A DNA stretch of 64,000 nt from an uncultured bacterium. Lineage in GTDB: Bacteria; Cyanobacteriota; Vampirovibrionia; Gastranaerophilales; Gastranaerophilaceae. Shown piece by piece: positions 52,532 to 60,886 of this stretch. Where the stretch lies: contig CASGCE010000016.1 of assembly GCA_949299935.1 (NCBI GenBank), positions 1 through 64,000 on the forward strand, in the 5' to 3' direction. The position numbers and the translations under genes were made by a program. How positions within the stretch are numbered: the first letter of the stretch is position 1; every line of letters begins with the position of its first letter. Under the pieces are notes generated by a model, which was not told where the DNA came from, did no database searches, and worked only from the letters and a program-made list of their open reading frames with translations.

Positions 52532-52572
52532 TTTACAAATAACTAATGAACCTGTATAATGACTATACAGGT
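52532..52572 (+). promoter_or_regulatory. rpiB-rsfS promoter with inverted repeat over the -10
   Basis: TTTACA (52532-52537), 17 bases, TATAAT (52555-52560). An inverted repeat ACCTGTAT (52550-52557) / ATACAGGT (52565-52572) with a seven-base spacer spans the -10 and the likely start site, placed well for a repressor. Confidence 0.65.
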
Positions 52573-52591
52573 TTATTTAATAGGAGAAGTT

Positions 52592-53026
52592 ATGGAACAT
52601 TTAAAGATAGCGATAGGAAGCGATCACGGCGGGTTTAAATACAAACAAAAAATTATAGAATACCTTGAATCAAGAAATATAGAATATAAAGATGTAGGGA
52701 CATACACACCTGAAGCCTGCGACTACCCTGTAATTGCAAGAGATGTAGCTGAATTAGTAGTTTCCGGACAGTCTGACAGAGGAATACTCGTTTGCGGAAC
52801 CGGTATTGGTATGTCTATTGCCGCAAATAAAATAAGGGGTGTACGTGCCGCGTTGTGCGGTGATACATACTCTGCCAGAGTGTCAAGAGCACATAATAAC
52901 GCAAATATACTCTGCCTTGGTGAACGCGTTATCGGAGAACATTTAGCGCTGGATATCGTCGATGTCTGGCTTAAGACCGGTTTTGAAGGCGGCAGACACA
53001 AACGTCGGGTTGATATTATTGAGTAA
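52592..53026 (+). CDS. rpiB: Ribose-5-phosphate isomerase B
   Basis: 144 residues from ATG 52592 with TAGGAG upstream (an earlier in-frame ATG at 52559 lies inside the promoter). GSDHGGFKYKQKI, DVGTYTPEACDYPVIA, VCGTGIGMSIAANKIRGVRAA with the catalytic Cys, and RAHNNANILCLGERVIG with the active-site His. It interconverts ribose 5-phosphate and ribulose 5-phosphate. Operon with rsfS, ten bases apart. Confidence 0.97.
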   Translation: MEHLKIAIGSDHGGFKYKQKIIEYLESRNIEYKDVGTYTPEACDYPVIARDVAELVVSGQSDRGILVCGTGIGMSIAANKIRGVRAALCGDTYSARVSRAHNNANILCLGERVIGEHLALDIVDVWLKTGFEGGRHKRRVDIIE

Positions 53027-53036
53027 GAGGCAAAAG

Positions 53037-53435
53037 ATGACTTTAATTGATTCAAAAATGCTGGCATGTGTCATTGCTCGCGTGCTGGATGATAAATTGG
53101 CTTTTAATATTACTATTTTAAATATAAGCAATGTGTCCTCTCTTGGCGACTACTTCGTTATTGCATCTGCAGATTCGCCGACTCAGGTAAGATCACTTAT
53201 GCTTAGTGTTAAAGAAATGATTAAAAAATACTTCGATAGATTACCTGATAAAACGGAAAATGACTTGAAAAATCGCTGGAATTTACTCGATTACGGTGAT
53301 GTGATTGTCCATATACTTCATAAGGATGAACGCGAAACTTACGCTATCGAAAAATTTTGGAATCACGCGTTCAGTATCCCTGAAAACGTTTGGATGGACG
53401 CTTCGAAGGAGTTTAGCGAATATAAATCTAACTGA
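53037..53435 (+). CDS. rsfS: Ribosomal silencing factor RsfS
   Basis: 132 residues from ATG 53037 with AGAGG upstream; the longer open frame overlaps rpiB. Family features: LNISNVSSLGDYFVIASADSPTQVRSL, NRWNLLDYGDVIVHILHKDERETYAIEKFW. It binds L14 to block subunit joining when nutrients are scarce. Confidence 0.96.
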   Translation: MTLIDSKMLACVIARVLDDKLAFNITILNISNVSSLGDYFVIASADSPTQVRSLMLSVKEMIKKYFDRLPDKTENDLKNRWNLLDYGDVIVHILHKDERETYAIEKFWNHAFSIPENVWMDASKEFSEYKSN

Positions 53436-53462
53436 TTTCTTATATTAACTTTTCTACACAAT

Positions 53463-53491
53463 TTTACAAAATACTTCAATTAGGATAAAAT
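53463..53491 (+). promoter_or_regulatory. Promoter of the TPR gene (leaderless)
   Basis: TTTACA (53463-53468), 17 bases, TAAAAT (53486-53491), then ATATAAGC-type six-base gap to the ATG at 53498. No ribosome site. Confidence 0.65.
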
Positions 53492-53497
53492 ATAAGC

Positions 53498-54565
53498 ATG
53501 GATAAAGCAGAATTAGATAAACAGATTAACGAAGCCATTATGGAAATGGCAAAGGATCCGCATAATCCCGAAGGTTACCATAAACTTGCACAGTTGTATT
53601 TGCAACAGGAGGATTACACCAAGGTTATGTCCGTTTTGGAAAGCCTTTTGGCTATCCAACCTGACGATATTCAGGCCCTCGTCGGCATGGGGACTATGTG
53701 GTTTTACGAAAAAGACTTTAGAAAATCTCTTTCTTACTACAATAAGGCACTGGAGATTAATCCGAAAAATTTCCTGATTTACTATAATATTGGTAACGTG
53801 TTCGCTGAGTGGAAAAACTTCCCTAAAGCACTGTTTTATTATAATCGCGCTATCGATTTGAACTCAACTAATCCGGAAATTTATAACGCTATTGCTCTTT
53901 TATATGCAGACTTCGAAGATTATGTAGAGTCAAAGGCTTATTACGAGAAAGCGCTGTCTCTCGATCCCGAAAATTTGACCGCATTGATTGATATGGGTAA
54001 TGTCTGTTTTAAACTTTATGACTACGAAACAGCTCTTGTTCTTTATAAAAAAGTTTTCAGCCTTAATCCCGATAACAAAATCGTTGCAATATGCATAGGT
54101 AATACTTTAACTCTTATGAAACAGCGTGAACAGGCTTATAACTACTTCGAAAAAGCTCTGAGTATGGAGGGTGATAACTACAAAGCCTACATCTGTTATG
54201 CAATTGCTCTTTCTGAGTTTAAAGAATATAATATGGCTGAAGAGATGTATAAACGTGCTATTAACCTGAATCCTAAAGCTAAAAATGCCTATGAGCTTTT
54301 GGGCAATTTGTATACAAACTATAATCGCATTGATTTGGCAATGAATATGTATAAAGAAGCTTTGCATAACGTTCCAAATGATCCGGAAGTTTATATGCTC
54401 TTGGGTAATGCCCATTACCTCGACGGTGATATCGAAAAAGCTATCGCTTCTTATAGATCCTCTATCAATATTGAACCCGAAAATGATGAATATAAACTGG
54501 TTTATACCCAGGTTCTCGAAGAATATATCGATAAAAAACGCAACGGAGAATTGGAAACTGCATAA
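53498..54565 (+). CDS. Tetratricopeptide repeat (TPR) protein
   Basis: 355 residues, about nine TPR units from residue 20 to 340. Examples are DIQALVGMGTMWFYEKDFRK, NFLIYYNIGNVFAEWKNFPK, NPEIYNAIALLYADFEDYVE and DPEVYMLLGNAHYLDGDIEK. No signal peptide, so it is a cytoplasmic scaffold. It overlaps the next membrane protein gene by one base (TAATG), which suggests joint function. Confidence 0.92.
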   Translation: MDKAELDKQINEAIMEMAKDPHNPEGYHKLAQLYLQQEDYTKVMSVLESLLAIQPDDIQALVGMGTMWFYEKDFRKSLSYYNKALEINPKNFLIYYNIGNVFAEWKNFPKALFYYNRAIDLNSTNPEIYNAIALLYADFEDYVESKAYYEKALSLDPENLTALIDMGNVCFKLYDYETALVLYKKVFSLNPDNKIVAICIGNTLTLMKQREQAYNYFEKALSMEGDNYKAYICYAIALSEFKEYNMAEEMYKRAINLNPKAKNAYELLGNLYTNYNRIDLAMNMYKEALHNVPNDPEVYMLLGNAHYLDGDIEKAIASYRSSINIEPENDEYKLVYTQVLEEYIDKKRNGELETA

Positions 54566-54975
54566 TGAGCCAATATTATCCAAAACCTTTTATGATTGAA
54601 CGTATTGTTGCAGCTTTGAGTTACATTACTATGGGGTTTGCAGGGTTTATTTGGCTTATCGTGGCTTTTTTTTCTAAATCTCATCTTAGACCTTTCATGC
54701 AGTATCATATTTTTCAATCAATTTTTATTTCAATTGCTTATTTTTTGCTGTGCTATGTCTTGGGCTTTTTGTTGAATATTCTTAGCTTTTTACCCTTTAT
54801 AAACCGACTTGTCGCGCAATTGACTTTCCTGTTTAATGCTCCCATATTCGGAATATATTCCATAATTCAGCTGATTATATATGCGATTGTGCTTTATCTA
54901 ACAGTCACTTCGTTTATGGGTAAATATAGCAGAATCCCTTGGATTTCAGATATTATTGACCAGAATGTCAGATAA
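54565..54975 (+). CDS. Small membrane protein, Tic20/DUF4870-like
   Basis: 136 residues with four hydrophobic segments (about 15-40, 50-75, 80-100, 105-125) and the pattern SHLRPFMQYHIFQSIFISIAY between helices 1 and 2, typical of Tic20/Ycf60 and DUF4870 proteins. The cyanobacterial function is poorly defined; the plastid relative forms a protein-import channel. Translationally coupled to the TPR gene. Confidence 0.7.
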   Translation: MSQYYPKPFMIERIVAALSYITMGFAGFIWLIVAFFSKSHLRPFMQYHIFQSIFISIAYFLLCYVLGFLLNILSFLPFINRLVAQLTFLFNAPIFGIYSIIQLIIYAIVLYLTVTSFMGKYSRIPWISDIIDQNVR

Positions 54976-54980
54976 CATTA

Positions 54981-56216
54981 TTAACTTTTTTTAGTAAGAA
55001 CAATCGCATTTGAAAGCGCAATGCCACCTTTGACTTGCGGTTTGTTTACTACTTTCCCGTTGACATACATAACCGTTGAACCTCCTCCGTCAAGATTGAT
55101 GGCATTTATACAACCGATGGATTGCATAAATTGGGCAAGCTGTATTAATGTCATTCCCACTGAACTGCCCTCTCGTCCGTCAACTGCTACAAGTATAAGA
55201 TTGTTTTGGGCTGTATATCCGATTGCACTTCTGGGATTTTTTCCGCCGATTGCTACAAGCTTTTGCTCAGTTATATCTACAAAAACTTCTCCGTTTTTTA
55301 CTAGAAACGGTCCGCCGCTTATTATGTGTTTGACGTTTTTCCATTCAGGGTTTGTTTTCAAACTTAAATTAACTTTGTCTTTAACTCGGAAATTTCCTAA
55401 TACTGATGCCGGACCCGCAATTACATAACCGTTTTCCGGTATTCGTAATGTATCGGTGGAAATATCAACTATAATACCGTTTTCTACTGCTATTTGCATA
55501 CCGTATTTTGGGGTTGGTGCTGAAAATTCACCCCAATCGGTCGTATACGCTAAAGTATAGGTGGAAAGCATTCTTGGTTGATTTATGTTGTCTACTTTAA
55601 TACTGTTTTTTCCGTTACTAAAACTTGCGTTTAATTGAATTCTTGCTACATCATAACCATCCTCAAAAATACCAAATGCCGCTCTGTCATAAACAGGACC
55701 AGTGTATAACTTTTCATTAATCATTAATGTGCCAAGCGGTACACCGGTCTGCGGCTTGAAATATGTCCCGTTAAGCGCAATTATTGACTTTGTATTTTGT
55801 GCAATATTGGTTATTGTTTTTTTGTTTGAAAGTTTATCGGATGCAAGTGCGGGCATTAACATATAATCTTTTGCAAGCTTTGTATCAATTTCTACAACAT
55901 TTATCCGCACAGCCTTGCCGTCATAATATTTTGTCGTTTGGATGTGCTTCACTCCGGTATCAACATCCGCTATTATTGCGTTGGGATATTTCCTTTTTAT
56001 TTCTTCATCAAATGCCTTGATTTTAAGCTCATCTGAAACCTCTCGCATTATTTTTATCTGACCTAAATCTAATACAGGCGCAGATACATTCGCAAATAAA
56101 TCGTTTGCCATAATCGGCACATATAACGTTTGTGTCGCTATAAACACTCCCATTATTAAAAAATTCACAGCTGTACCAAAGATGTTAATATTTCGATTTT
56201 CAAGACACAACAACAT
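54981..56216 (-). CDS. Secreted phosphodiester glycosidase-family protein (NAGPA domain)
   Basis: The most plausible start is ATG 56216, nine bases after GAGG; ATG 56225 lies too close to that site. 411 residues with an N-terminal membrane/signal segment (about 12-33). The NAGPA-type domain shows IALNGTYFKPQTGVPLG, AAFGIFEDG, ISGGPFLVKNGE, RSAIGYTAQNNLILVAVDGREG and NAINLDGGGSTVMYVNGK. The bacterial family removes sugars linked through phosphodiesters and often modifies cell-wall polymers. Full length. Confidence 0.92.
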   Translation of the reverse strand: MLLCLENRNINIFGTAVNFLIMGVFIATQTLYVPIMANDLFANVSAPVLDLGQIKIMREVSDELKIKAFDEEIKRKYPNAIIADVDTGVKHIQTTKYYDGKAVRINVVEIDTKLAKDYMLMPALASDKLSNKKTITNIAQNTKSIIALNGTYFKPQTGVPLGTLMINEKLYTGPVYDRAAFGIFEDGYDVARIQLNASFSNGKNSIKVDNINQPRMLSTYTLAYTTDWGEFSAPTPKYGMQIAVENGIIVDISTDTLRIPENGYVIAGPASVLGNFRVKDKVNLSLKTNPEWKNVKHIISGGPFLVKNGEVFVDITEQKLVAIGGKNPRSAIGYTAQNNLILVAVDGREGSSVGMTLIQLAQFMQSIGCINAINLDGGGSTVMYVNGKVVNKPQVKGGIALSNAIVLTKKS

Positions 56217-56273
56217 AGTATCCATACCTCATAATTAAAGTAACCGGATACCTTTTTGTTTATAGAGTGGGGT

Positions 56274-56309
56274 GGGGAATAACACTCTCTGGTAATATTA
56301 TTATTCCCC
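56274..56309. repeat. Inverted repeat between the NAGPA gene and the ABC permease genes
   Basis: GGGGAATAA (56274-56282) and TTATTCCCC (56301-56309), nine perfect pairs around 18 bases. No T run follows. It could be an operator or leader hairpin for the minus-strand gene. Confidence 0.5.
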
Positions 56310-56418
56310 TAAAACCCGCTTATATAACAGCTTTAACGCAATTTGAACCTTTTCTTTACAAAACTAAATAGTGAATATTTGACACTTAATATTGTGGTGT
56401 TATTACACGTTGATATGC

Positions 56419-56424
56419 TATAAT
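56419..56424 (+). promoter_or_regulatory. -10 hexamer six bases before the permease ATG (leaderless)
   Basis: TATAAT, CTTCAT, ATG at 56431. It argues against the longer open frame from 56392. Confidence 0.6.
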
Positions 56425-56430
56425 CTTCAT

Positions 56431-57303
56431 ATGTTTAAGTATTACGGTAAATACACACCTTACATGTTTTTGCTGCCTGCCGGGCTTGTGCTTGTCATAT
56501 TCTTCTTTATTCCTTTTTTTCATACTGTTGTATTGAGTTTTCAAGATTACACAAACAGCATATATTCACCGGATTTTGCAGGATTAAACAACTATATAGA
56601 CTTATTTAAAAATCCCATTTTTTATAAAGTACTTGCTAATACATTCATATATTTAATAGTGGCAGTTCCAATACTTGCAACAATTCCGTTGTTTTTAGCA
56701 ATATTAATTAACCAAAAGATACGCGGTATAACATTGTATAAAATCCTGATATATTTGCCGGTAATAGTTTCAATTGTGGTAGCAGCAATAGCATTTAAAT
56801 GGTTATATGCAGAGCAGGGGATTTTAAACTATATTGTTACAGCATTAGGTTTTAATGCGATAGGTTGGCTTACAAACCCCAAATGGTCGCTATATTCGGT
56901 GATAATCGTCACGATATGGAAGGGCATCGGTTATTATATGATGATATACCTTGCCGCCTTAATGAGCGTACCAAAGGAGCTTTACGAAGCTTGTGATATA
57001 GATGGTGCAAGCTTTATAAAAAAACATTTAACGGTTACTATCCCGCATATTATGCCTACAATTGCACTTGTAGTAACTATAAGCTCAATTTCGGCAATGA
57101 AGGTATTTGCGGAAATTTATGTTATGACAAAGGGGGGACCTTTAGATTCCAGCAAAACTATTGTTTATTATATTTACGAAAGAGCTTTTGAAAATCTTGA
57201 TTTAGGTTACGCATCAGCCCTTGCCGTTGTGCTTTTGATAATTGTAATGGCATTTTCATTAATCAATATATTATGTTTTGAAAGGAAAAAGTATCAGCTA
57301 TGA
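56431..57303 (+). CDS. Sugar ABC transporter permease (UgpA/MalF type)
   Basis: 290 residues: MFKYYGKYTPYMFLLPAG, six membrane helices, and the EAA loop ACDIDGASFIKKHLTVTIPHIMP. CUT1-family importer for glycerol phosphate, maltodextrin or another sugar. It overlaps the partner permease by four bases. The binding protein and ATPase are not in this window. Confidence 0.93.
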   Translation: MFKYYGKYTPYMFLLPAGLVLVIFFFIPFFHTVVLSFQDYTNSIYSPDFAGLNNYIDLFKNPIFYKVLANTFIYLIVAVPILATIPLFLAILINQKIRGITLYKILIYLPVIVSIVVAAIAFKWLYAEQGILNYIVTALGFNAIGWLTNPKWSLYSVIIVTIWKGIGYYMMIYLAALMSVPKELYEACDIDGASFIKKHLTVTIPHIMPTIALVVTISSISAMKVFAEIYVMTKGGPLDSSKTIVYYIYERAFENLDLGYASALAVVLLIIVMAFSLINILCFERKKYQL

Positions 57304-58142
57304 AAAAAAACTTTGCTAAATTAATAACACATACTATATTGATAATCGTTAGTATAATGTCAATATTTCCTTTTGTATGGCTGATATCCACATCACTTAA
57401 AGGCTCGGGAGAAAACATATTTGCATATCCGCCGATAATGATACCTCAAGATTTTACTTTTGAAAACTACACCGGCGTATGGCACAAGGTTAACCTTTTG
57501 GGATATTTCATTAATAGTATGATAGTCGCTGCAGGTACGGTACTTTTGAATTTAATTTTGTCGTCACTTGCAGCATATCCGCTTGCCAGAATGGAATTTC
57601 GAGGCAAAAAAATAACATTTTTTGCTATATTGGCAACAATAATGATACCTTTTCAAGCAATAATGCTTCCTGTATATCTTATCACAATAAAACTTCACCT
57701 TATAGACAGTGTTAACAACCTTGCCGGCTACATCGGGCTTATAATTCCTTTTGCAGTGAGCGCATTCGGGATATTTTTAATGCGGCAAGCATTTTTATCA
57801 ATTCCCAGAGAAATGGAGGAGGCTGCAATTGTTGACGGATGTAACGTTTTTCAGATATTTTGGAAAGTGCTGCTGCCTATGGTAAAACCTTCATTGGCAG
57901 TGCTCGCTATATTCACGTTTATAGGCTCTTGGGGTGAATTTTTATGGCCAAGTATAATTTTGACAAAAGAAAGCATGTATACTCTGCCCGTTGGTGTAAA
58001 CAACCTTCAAGGAATGTTCAGCTCTAACTGGCGTTATATTGCCGCAGGTTCAATAATTTCTATTATCCCGATAATTATTTTCTTCTTATCCATGCAAAGA
58101 TACTTCATTTCCGGAGAAAACGAGGGCGCTATAAAAGGCTAG
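57300..58142 (+). CDS. Sugar ABC transporter permease (UgpE/MalG type)
   Basis: 280 residues, six helices: WLISTSLKGSGENIFAYPP, AAYPLARMEFRGKK, the EAA loop EEAAIVDGCNVFQIFWKVLLPMVKPS and C-terminal LSMQRYFISGENEGAIKG, characteristic of MalG/UgpE. It dimerises with the preceding permease. The stop overlaps the convergent TPR gene by four bases. Confidence 0.95.
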   Translation: MKKNFAKLITHTILIIVSIMSIFPFVWLISTSLKGSGENIFAYPPIMIPQDFTFENYTGVWHKVNLLGYFINSMIVAAGTVLLNLILSSLAAYPLARMEFRGKKITFFAILATIMIPFQAIMLPVYLITIKLHLIDSVNNLAGYIGLIIPFAVSAFGIFLMRQAFLSIPREMEEAAIVDGCNVFQIFWKVLLPMVKPSLAVLAIFTFIGSWGEFLWPSIILTKESMYTLPVGVNNLQGMFSSNWRYIAAGSIISIIPIIIFFLSMQRYFISGENEGAIKG

Positions 58143-59188
58143 TCTCTGTCTAAAAATATCTCGCGAGAACCGCAAACTCTTAAATTTTTTAAAATCGCTT
58201 TATCCAGTGCCTCCGAAGCAACCAGTTTGCCATTTATATATGTTACATGTAAATTTTCGACTCTTTCATTATCCAGCTTGTCTACCATATGATCTTTTTC
58301 CTCGTCATACAGAATCGTCCTTGTAACCTCATTCATAACATCGAAAACGTACCTTTGTCTTGCGGAATTCCCCTGACTGTCTGTGATTAACATTGTAGCC
58401 TTTTCAAGCTCGTCAAGAGCCTCTGTATAATACTTCAAATGTCGTAATAAAATTGCAAGATTGTAATGCGCCTCATAATTCATTGGTGCTATTTGAATGG
58501 CCTTGCAGTATGTAAGTCCCGCATTATTATAATCACCCAGTAAATGATATGCCAATGCCAGATTATATCGGGCATCATAATCCTTTTTTAAAACCTTAAC
58601 AGCATTTTTATAAGCTTCTTTTGCTTTTTCCAGATATTGCCGCTGTAATCTCCAATCATCACCGGAATAAAGCGACTTTTGCCTGTACGCAACGCCCATG
58701 TTATAATATGCAATACCTTTATTTGCTTTATAACTCCTTCTGTTATTGTAAACAAAAGGAATTGATATTAAATGGCGCTTGGTCTTTATAATTTCATTAT
58801 ATTGCTCAATAGCCCCGTCAAAATCACCAAGTTTTTCGGCGGATACTATGCCGTAATTCATGCGTGCAATCATCATTTTGGGATTGTAATGAAATGCCTG
58901 TTCGTAAGCATCTACCGCAGAATAATAATCCTCGTACACAACATATATGTTCCCAAGATTAAACCACGCACTATAATGCTCCGGAAACAGCTTTAATGCA
59001 GTGCTATAGTAATCAATTGCCTTTTGCAGTTTCAACTTTTTAAATGCTTTATCACCTTTGTATATATAATACATACTGCACATTTTGTCATATTGCTTCG
59101 AAAACCACGCTTGATTGAAAAATACAATTGCTGCCATGGCAAGCAGTATTATAAAAGAAAGCAATTTGTACAACTTTATCTTAACCAT
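58139..59188 (-). CDS. Membrane-anchored TPR protein
   Basis: 349 residues from ATG 59188 (MVKIKLYKLLSFIILLAMAA, one N-terminal membrane helix). A longer open frame to 59224 runs through the promoter. About six TPR units follow, including HYSAWFNLGNIYVVYEDYYS, YDARYNLALAYHLLGDYNN and NYEAHYNLAILLRHLKYYTE, then a helical C-terminal region. A scaffold anchored on the outer face of the inner membrane is likely. Confidence 0.88.
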   Translation of the reverse strand: MVKIKLYKLLSFIILLAMAAIVFFNQAWFSKQYDKMCSMYYIYKGDKAFKKLKLQKAIDYYSTALKLFPEHYSAWFNLGNIYVVYEDYYSAVDAYEQAFHYNPKMMIARMNYGIVSAEKLGDFDGAIEQYNEIIKTKRHLISIPFVYNNRRSYKANKGIAYYNMGVAYRQKSLYSGDDWRLQRQYLEKAKEAYKNAVKVLKKDYDARYNLALAYHLLGDYNNAGLTYCKAIQIAPMNYEAHYNLAILLRHLKYYTEALDELEKATMLITDSQGNSARQRYVFDVMNEVTRTILYDEEKDHMVDKLDNERVENLHVTYINGKLVASEALDKAILKNLRVCGSREIFLDRD

Positions 59189-59195
59189 ACTATAA

Positions 59196-59224
59196 ATAAT
59201 ACAATTAAGCGCTGTATAAAGCAA
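59196..59224 (-). promoter_or_regulatory. Promoter of the membrane TPR gene (near-leaderless)
   Basis: Minus strand: TTGCTT (59219-59224), 17 bases, TATTAT (59196-59201), seven bases, ATG at 59188. Confidence 0.6.
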
Positions 59225-59273
59225 ATTTGTTAACTTTTAAGCAGAATGTAAACAAATATTAAGCAAAAATAGA

Positions 59274-59300
59274 TAATGAAGCAATTTGTGAAGTCGTAAA
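59274..59300 (+). promoter_or_regulatory. Degenerate sigma-28-like promoter
   Basis: TAAT, 15 bases, GTCGTAAA (59293-59300): two mismatches from the pattern seen before the window-start gene (TAAA-N15-GCCGTAAA). It lies 48 bases before the ATG at 59349. Weak on its own. Confidence 0.3.
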
Positions 59301-59348
59301 TTTTTAATATAAGTAAGGTAGGTTAAAGTTAATATGGAGGTTAGGAAA

Positions 59349-60119
59349 ATGTCTGACTACATGAATGTCGGAGCAATAGGTGGTTTTCCATTATACAATA
59401 ACTACATGAATTATGCAGGTTTAAGCAACTTGTATGACATGGATATAATGGGCAGCTGCGGGAGTGTATTCAACGGAATGATGCCATTTATGCCGTCATT
59501 CGGTGGTGGACTTAACTACGACTACTATTACAATACGATGAATGACTATTTGAATTTCACCTCCAATTATAACTTGCGAATGGTAGAAAACCAGCGTCGA
59601 AATGATTTAAGAATAAACGCAGCAGATGAAGCAATAAGGAATGCAGCAGCAGTATTAAATGAAAAAATTGTAAATAACGAGCAAGAACAGATAAAAAATG
59701 CATACATCAACTATGTAGAAGCAGTAGCCGCAAAATATCCCGGTGAAAACGAAAAAAATATAACTGCAAGAGCAAAAACAAATTATCAACAGTTATATAA
59801 TACAACAATAACAGACGATATCCGAAAATACGGACACGATTCGTTTACACACGGAATGTATAAAGCATTGACCTTTGGAATATACGGGAAAACCACACCC
59901 GAGGACAATATAGCCGCAATAACAGGTCAACCCAAAAGCAGATGGGATAAATACAAAGAAATAGGTGGTCTGGCAACAGGCGGAGCAGCAGTAGCAGGAG
60001 TAGGCTTGTTCGGAATTAAACATCTCGGATGGCTCGCGAAAGTTCCTAAGCTTGGCTGGTTATATGCAGGTATAATAGGTGCAAGCGCAGCTCTGGCAGC
60101 TATATTCGGAAGTAAATAA
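59349..60119 (+). CDS. Lineage-specific Tyr/Asn/Met-rich protein with C-terminal hydrophobic region
   Basis: 256 residues from ATG 59349, eight bases after GGAGG (the ATG at 59334 contains that site). An unusual Asn/Tyr/Met/Gly-rich N-terminus of about 80 residues (NYMNYAGLSNLYDMDIMGSC, YDYYYNTMNDY) is followed by a helical domain and AKYPGENEKNITARAKTNYQ. The last 50 or so residues contain two Gly/Ala-rich hydrophobic segments (GGAAVAGVGLFGIKHLGWLA and AGIIGASAALAAIFG) as in membrane-inserting or pore-type proteins. No signal peptide. Unrecognised. Confidence 0.75.
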   Translation: MSDYMNVGAIGGFPLYNNYMNYAGLSNLYDMDIMGSCGSVFNGMMPFMPSFGGGLNYDYYYNTMNDYLNFTSNYNLRMVENQRRNDLRINAADEAIRNAAAVLNEKIVNNEQEQIKNAYINYVEAVAAKYPGENEKNITARAKTNYQQLYNTTITDDIRKYGHDSFTHGMYKALTFGIYGKTTPEDNIAAITGQPKSRWDKYKEIGGLATGGAAVAGVGLFGIKHLGWLAKVPKLGWLYAGIIGASAALAAIFGSK

Positions 60120-60159
60120 TTTGACCCTTTAAATCGTAAATATGTGTATAAGTGTGTAG

Positions 60160-60187
60160 AAGGCTGACTTAATCAGCCTTTTTTTTT
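60160..60187 (+). terminator. Terminator of the preceding gene
   Basis: AAGGCTGA, loop CTTAA, TCAGCCTT, T7. Confidence 0.88.
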
Positions 60188-60192
60188 AAAGA

Positions 60193-60225
60193 AATTCCCA
60201 TAGCAAGGAGTAAGCTATGGGAATT
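60193..60225. repeat. 12-bp inverted repeat with an AGGAG loop
   Basis: AATTCCCATAGC (60193-60204) and GCTATGGGAATT (60214-60225) are perfect complements around AAGGAGTAA. No U tract follows, so it is not a simple terminator. It sits between a terminator and the next promoter. Confidence 0.7.
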
Positions 60226-60280
60226 ATATCAGTAAAAGAGACATCAATTACATTATGAAATACGATTTTAAAAAGTCAAA

Positions 60281-60309
60281 TTGATAGGATAAGTTTTTTA
60301 GTATATAAT
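60281..60309 (+). promoter_or_regulatory. Promoter of the secreted TPR gene (leaderless)
   Basis: TTGATA (60281-60286), 17 bases, TATAAT (60304-60309), TTTGTT, ATG at 60316. The best complete promoter among the leaderless set. Confidence 0.75.
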
Positions 60310-60315
60310 TTTGTT

Positions 60316-60885
60316 ATGAAAAAAATACTGGTAATACTTACAATATGCATATTAAATTCAGTGTTATGTTCAGCGAATGACCTGAATGACCAAATCAACA
60401 TATTGTATGCGGGGAATAATATAAAAGAAGCCTTCAATATCTTACTCAGCATTCCCGAGAGTGAAAGAAGTGCACAGAATTGGTTATTGATGGGGAATAT
60501 TTTACAAGATGAAGGCAAAGTTGATGACGCAATTTTCATGTACAACCATGCAATCTCGGTTGATGAAAAATGTTATAAAGCACACTACAATCTGGGTAAC
60601 ATATACATGCTGCAAGATAAACCCAATATGGCAATACGTGCATACAAAAATGCGGTAAAATATAATCCGGACTTAGCATATGGGTATTACAATTTAGGGT
60701 GCGCATACTTAAAAGCCGGAAAAATTAAATCTGCGAAATGGGAATTTTATAAAGCAATTGATATAAATAATCAAGAAGCTGATTTTCATTACAATTTAGC
60801 ATATACACTGAAAAAACTGAATAAAGATAAACAAGCAAAACAATATTTAGATAATTACAACCAAATAATAGAACGGGGACAATAG
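60316..60885 (+). CDS. Secreted TPR protein
   Basis: 189 residues with a signal peptide (MKKILVILTICILNSVLCSA; the Cys at 18 makes lipidation conceivable but there is no good lipobox). About four TPR units follow: NWLLMGNILQDEGKVDDAIF, YKAHYNLGNIYMLQDKPNMA, LAYGYYNLGCAYLKAGKIKS and ADFHYNLAYTLKKLNKDKQA. Periplasmic scaffold. It lies one base before the HAD gene. Confidence 0.87.
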   Translation: MKKILVILTICILNSVLCSANDLNDQINILYAGNNIKEAFNILLSIPESERSAQNWLLMGNILQDEGKVDDAIFMYNHAISVDEKCYKAHYNLGNIYMLQDKPNMAIRAYKNAVKYNPDLAYGYYNLGCAYLKAGKIKSAKWEFYKAIDINNQEADFHYNLAYTLKKLNKDKQAKQYLDNYNQIIERGQ

Positions 60886-60886
60886 C

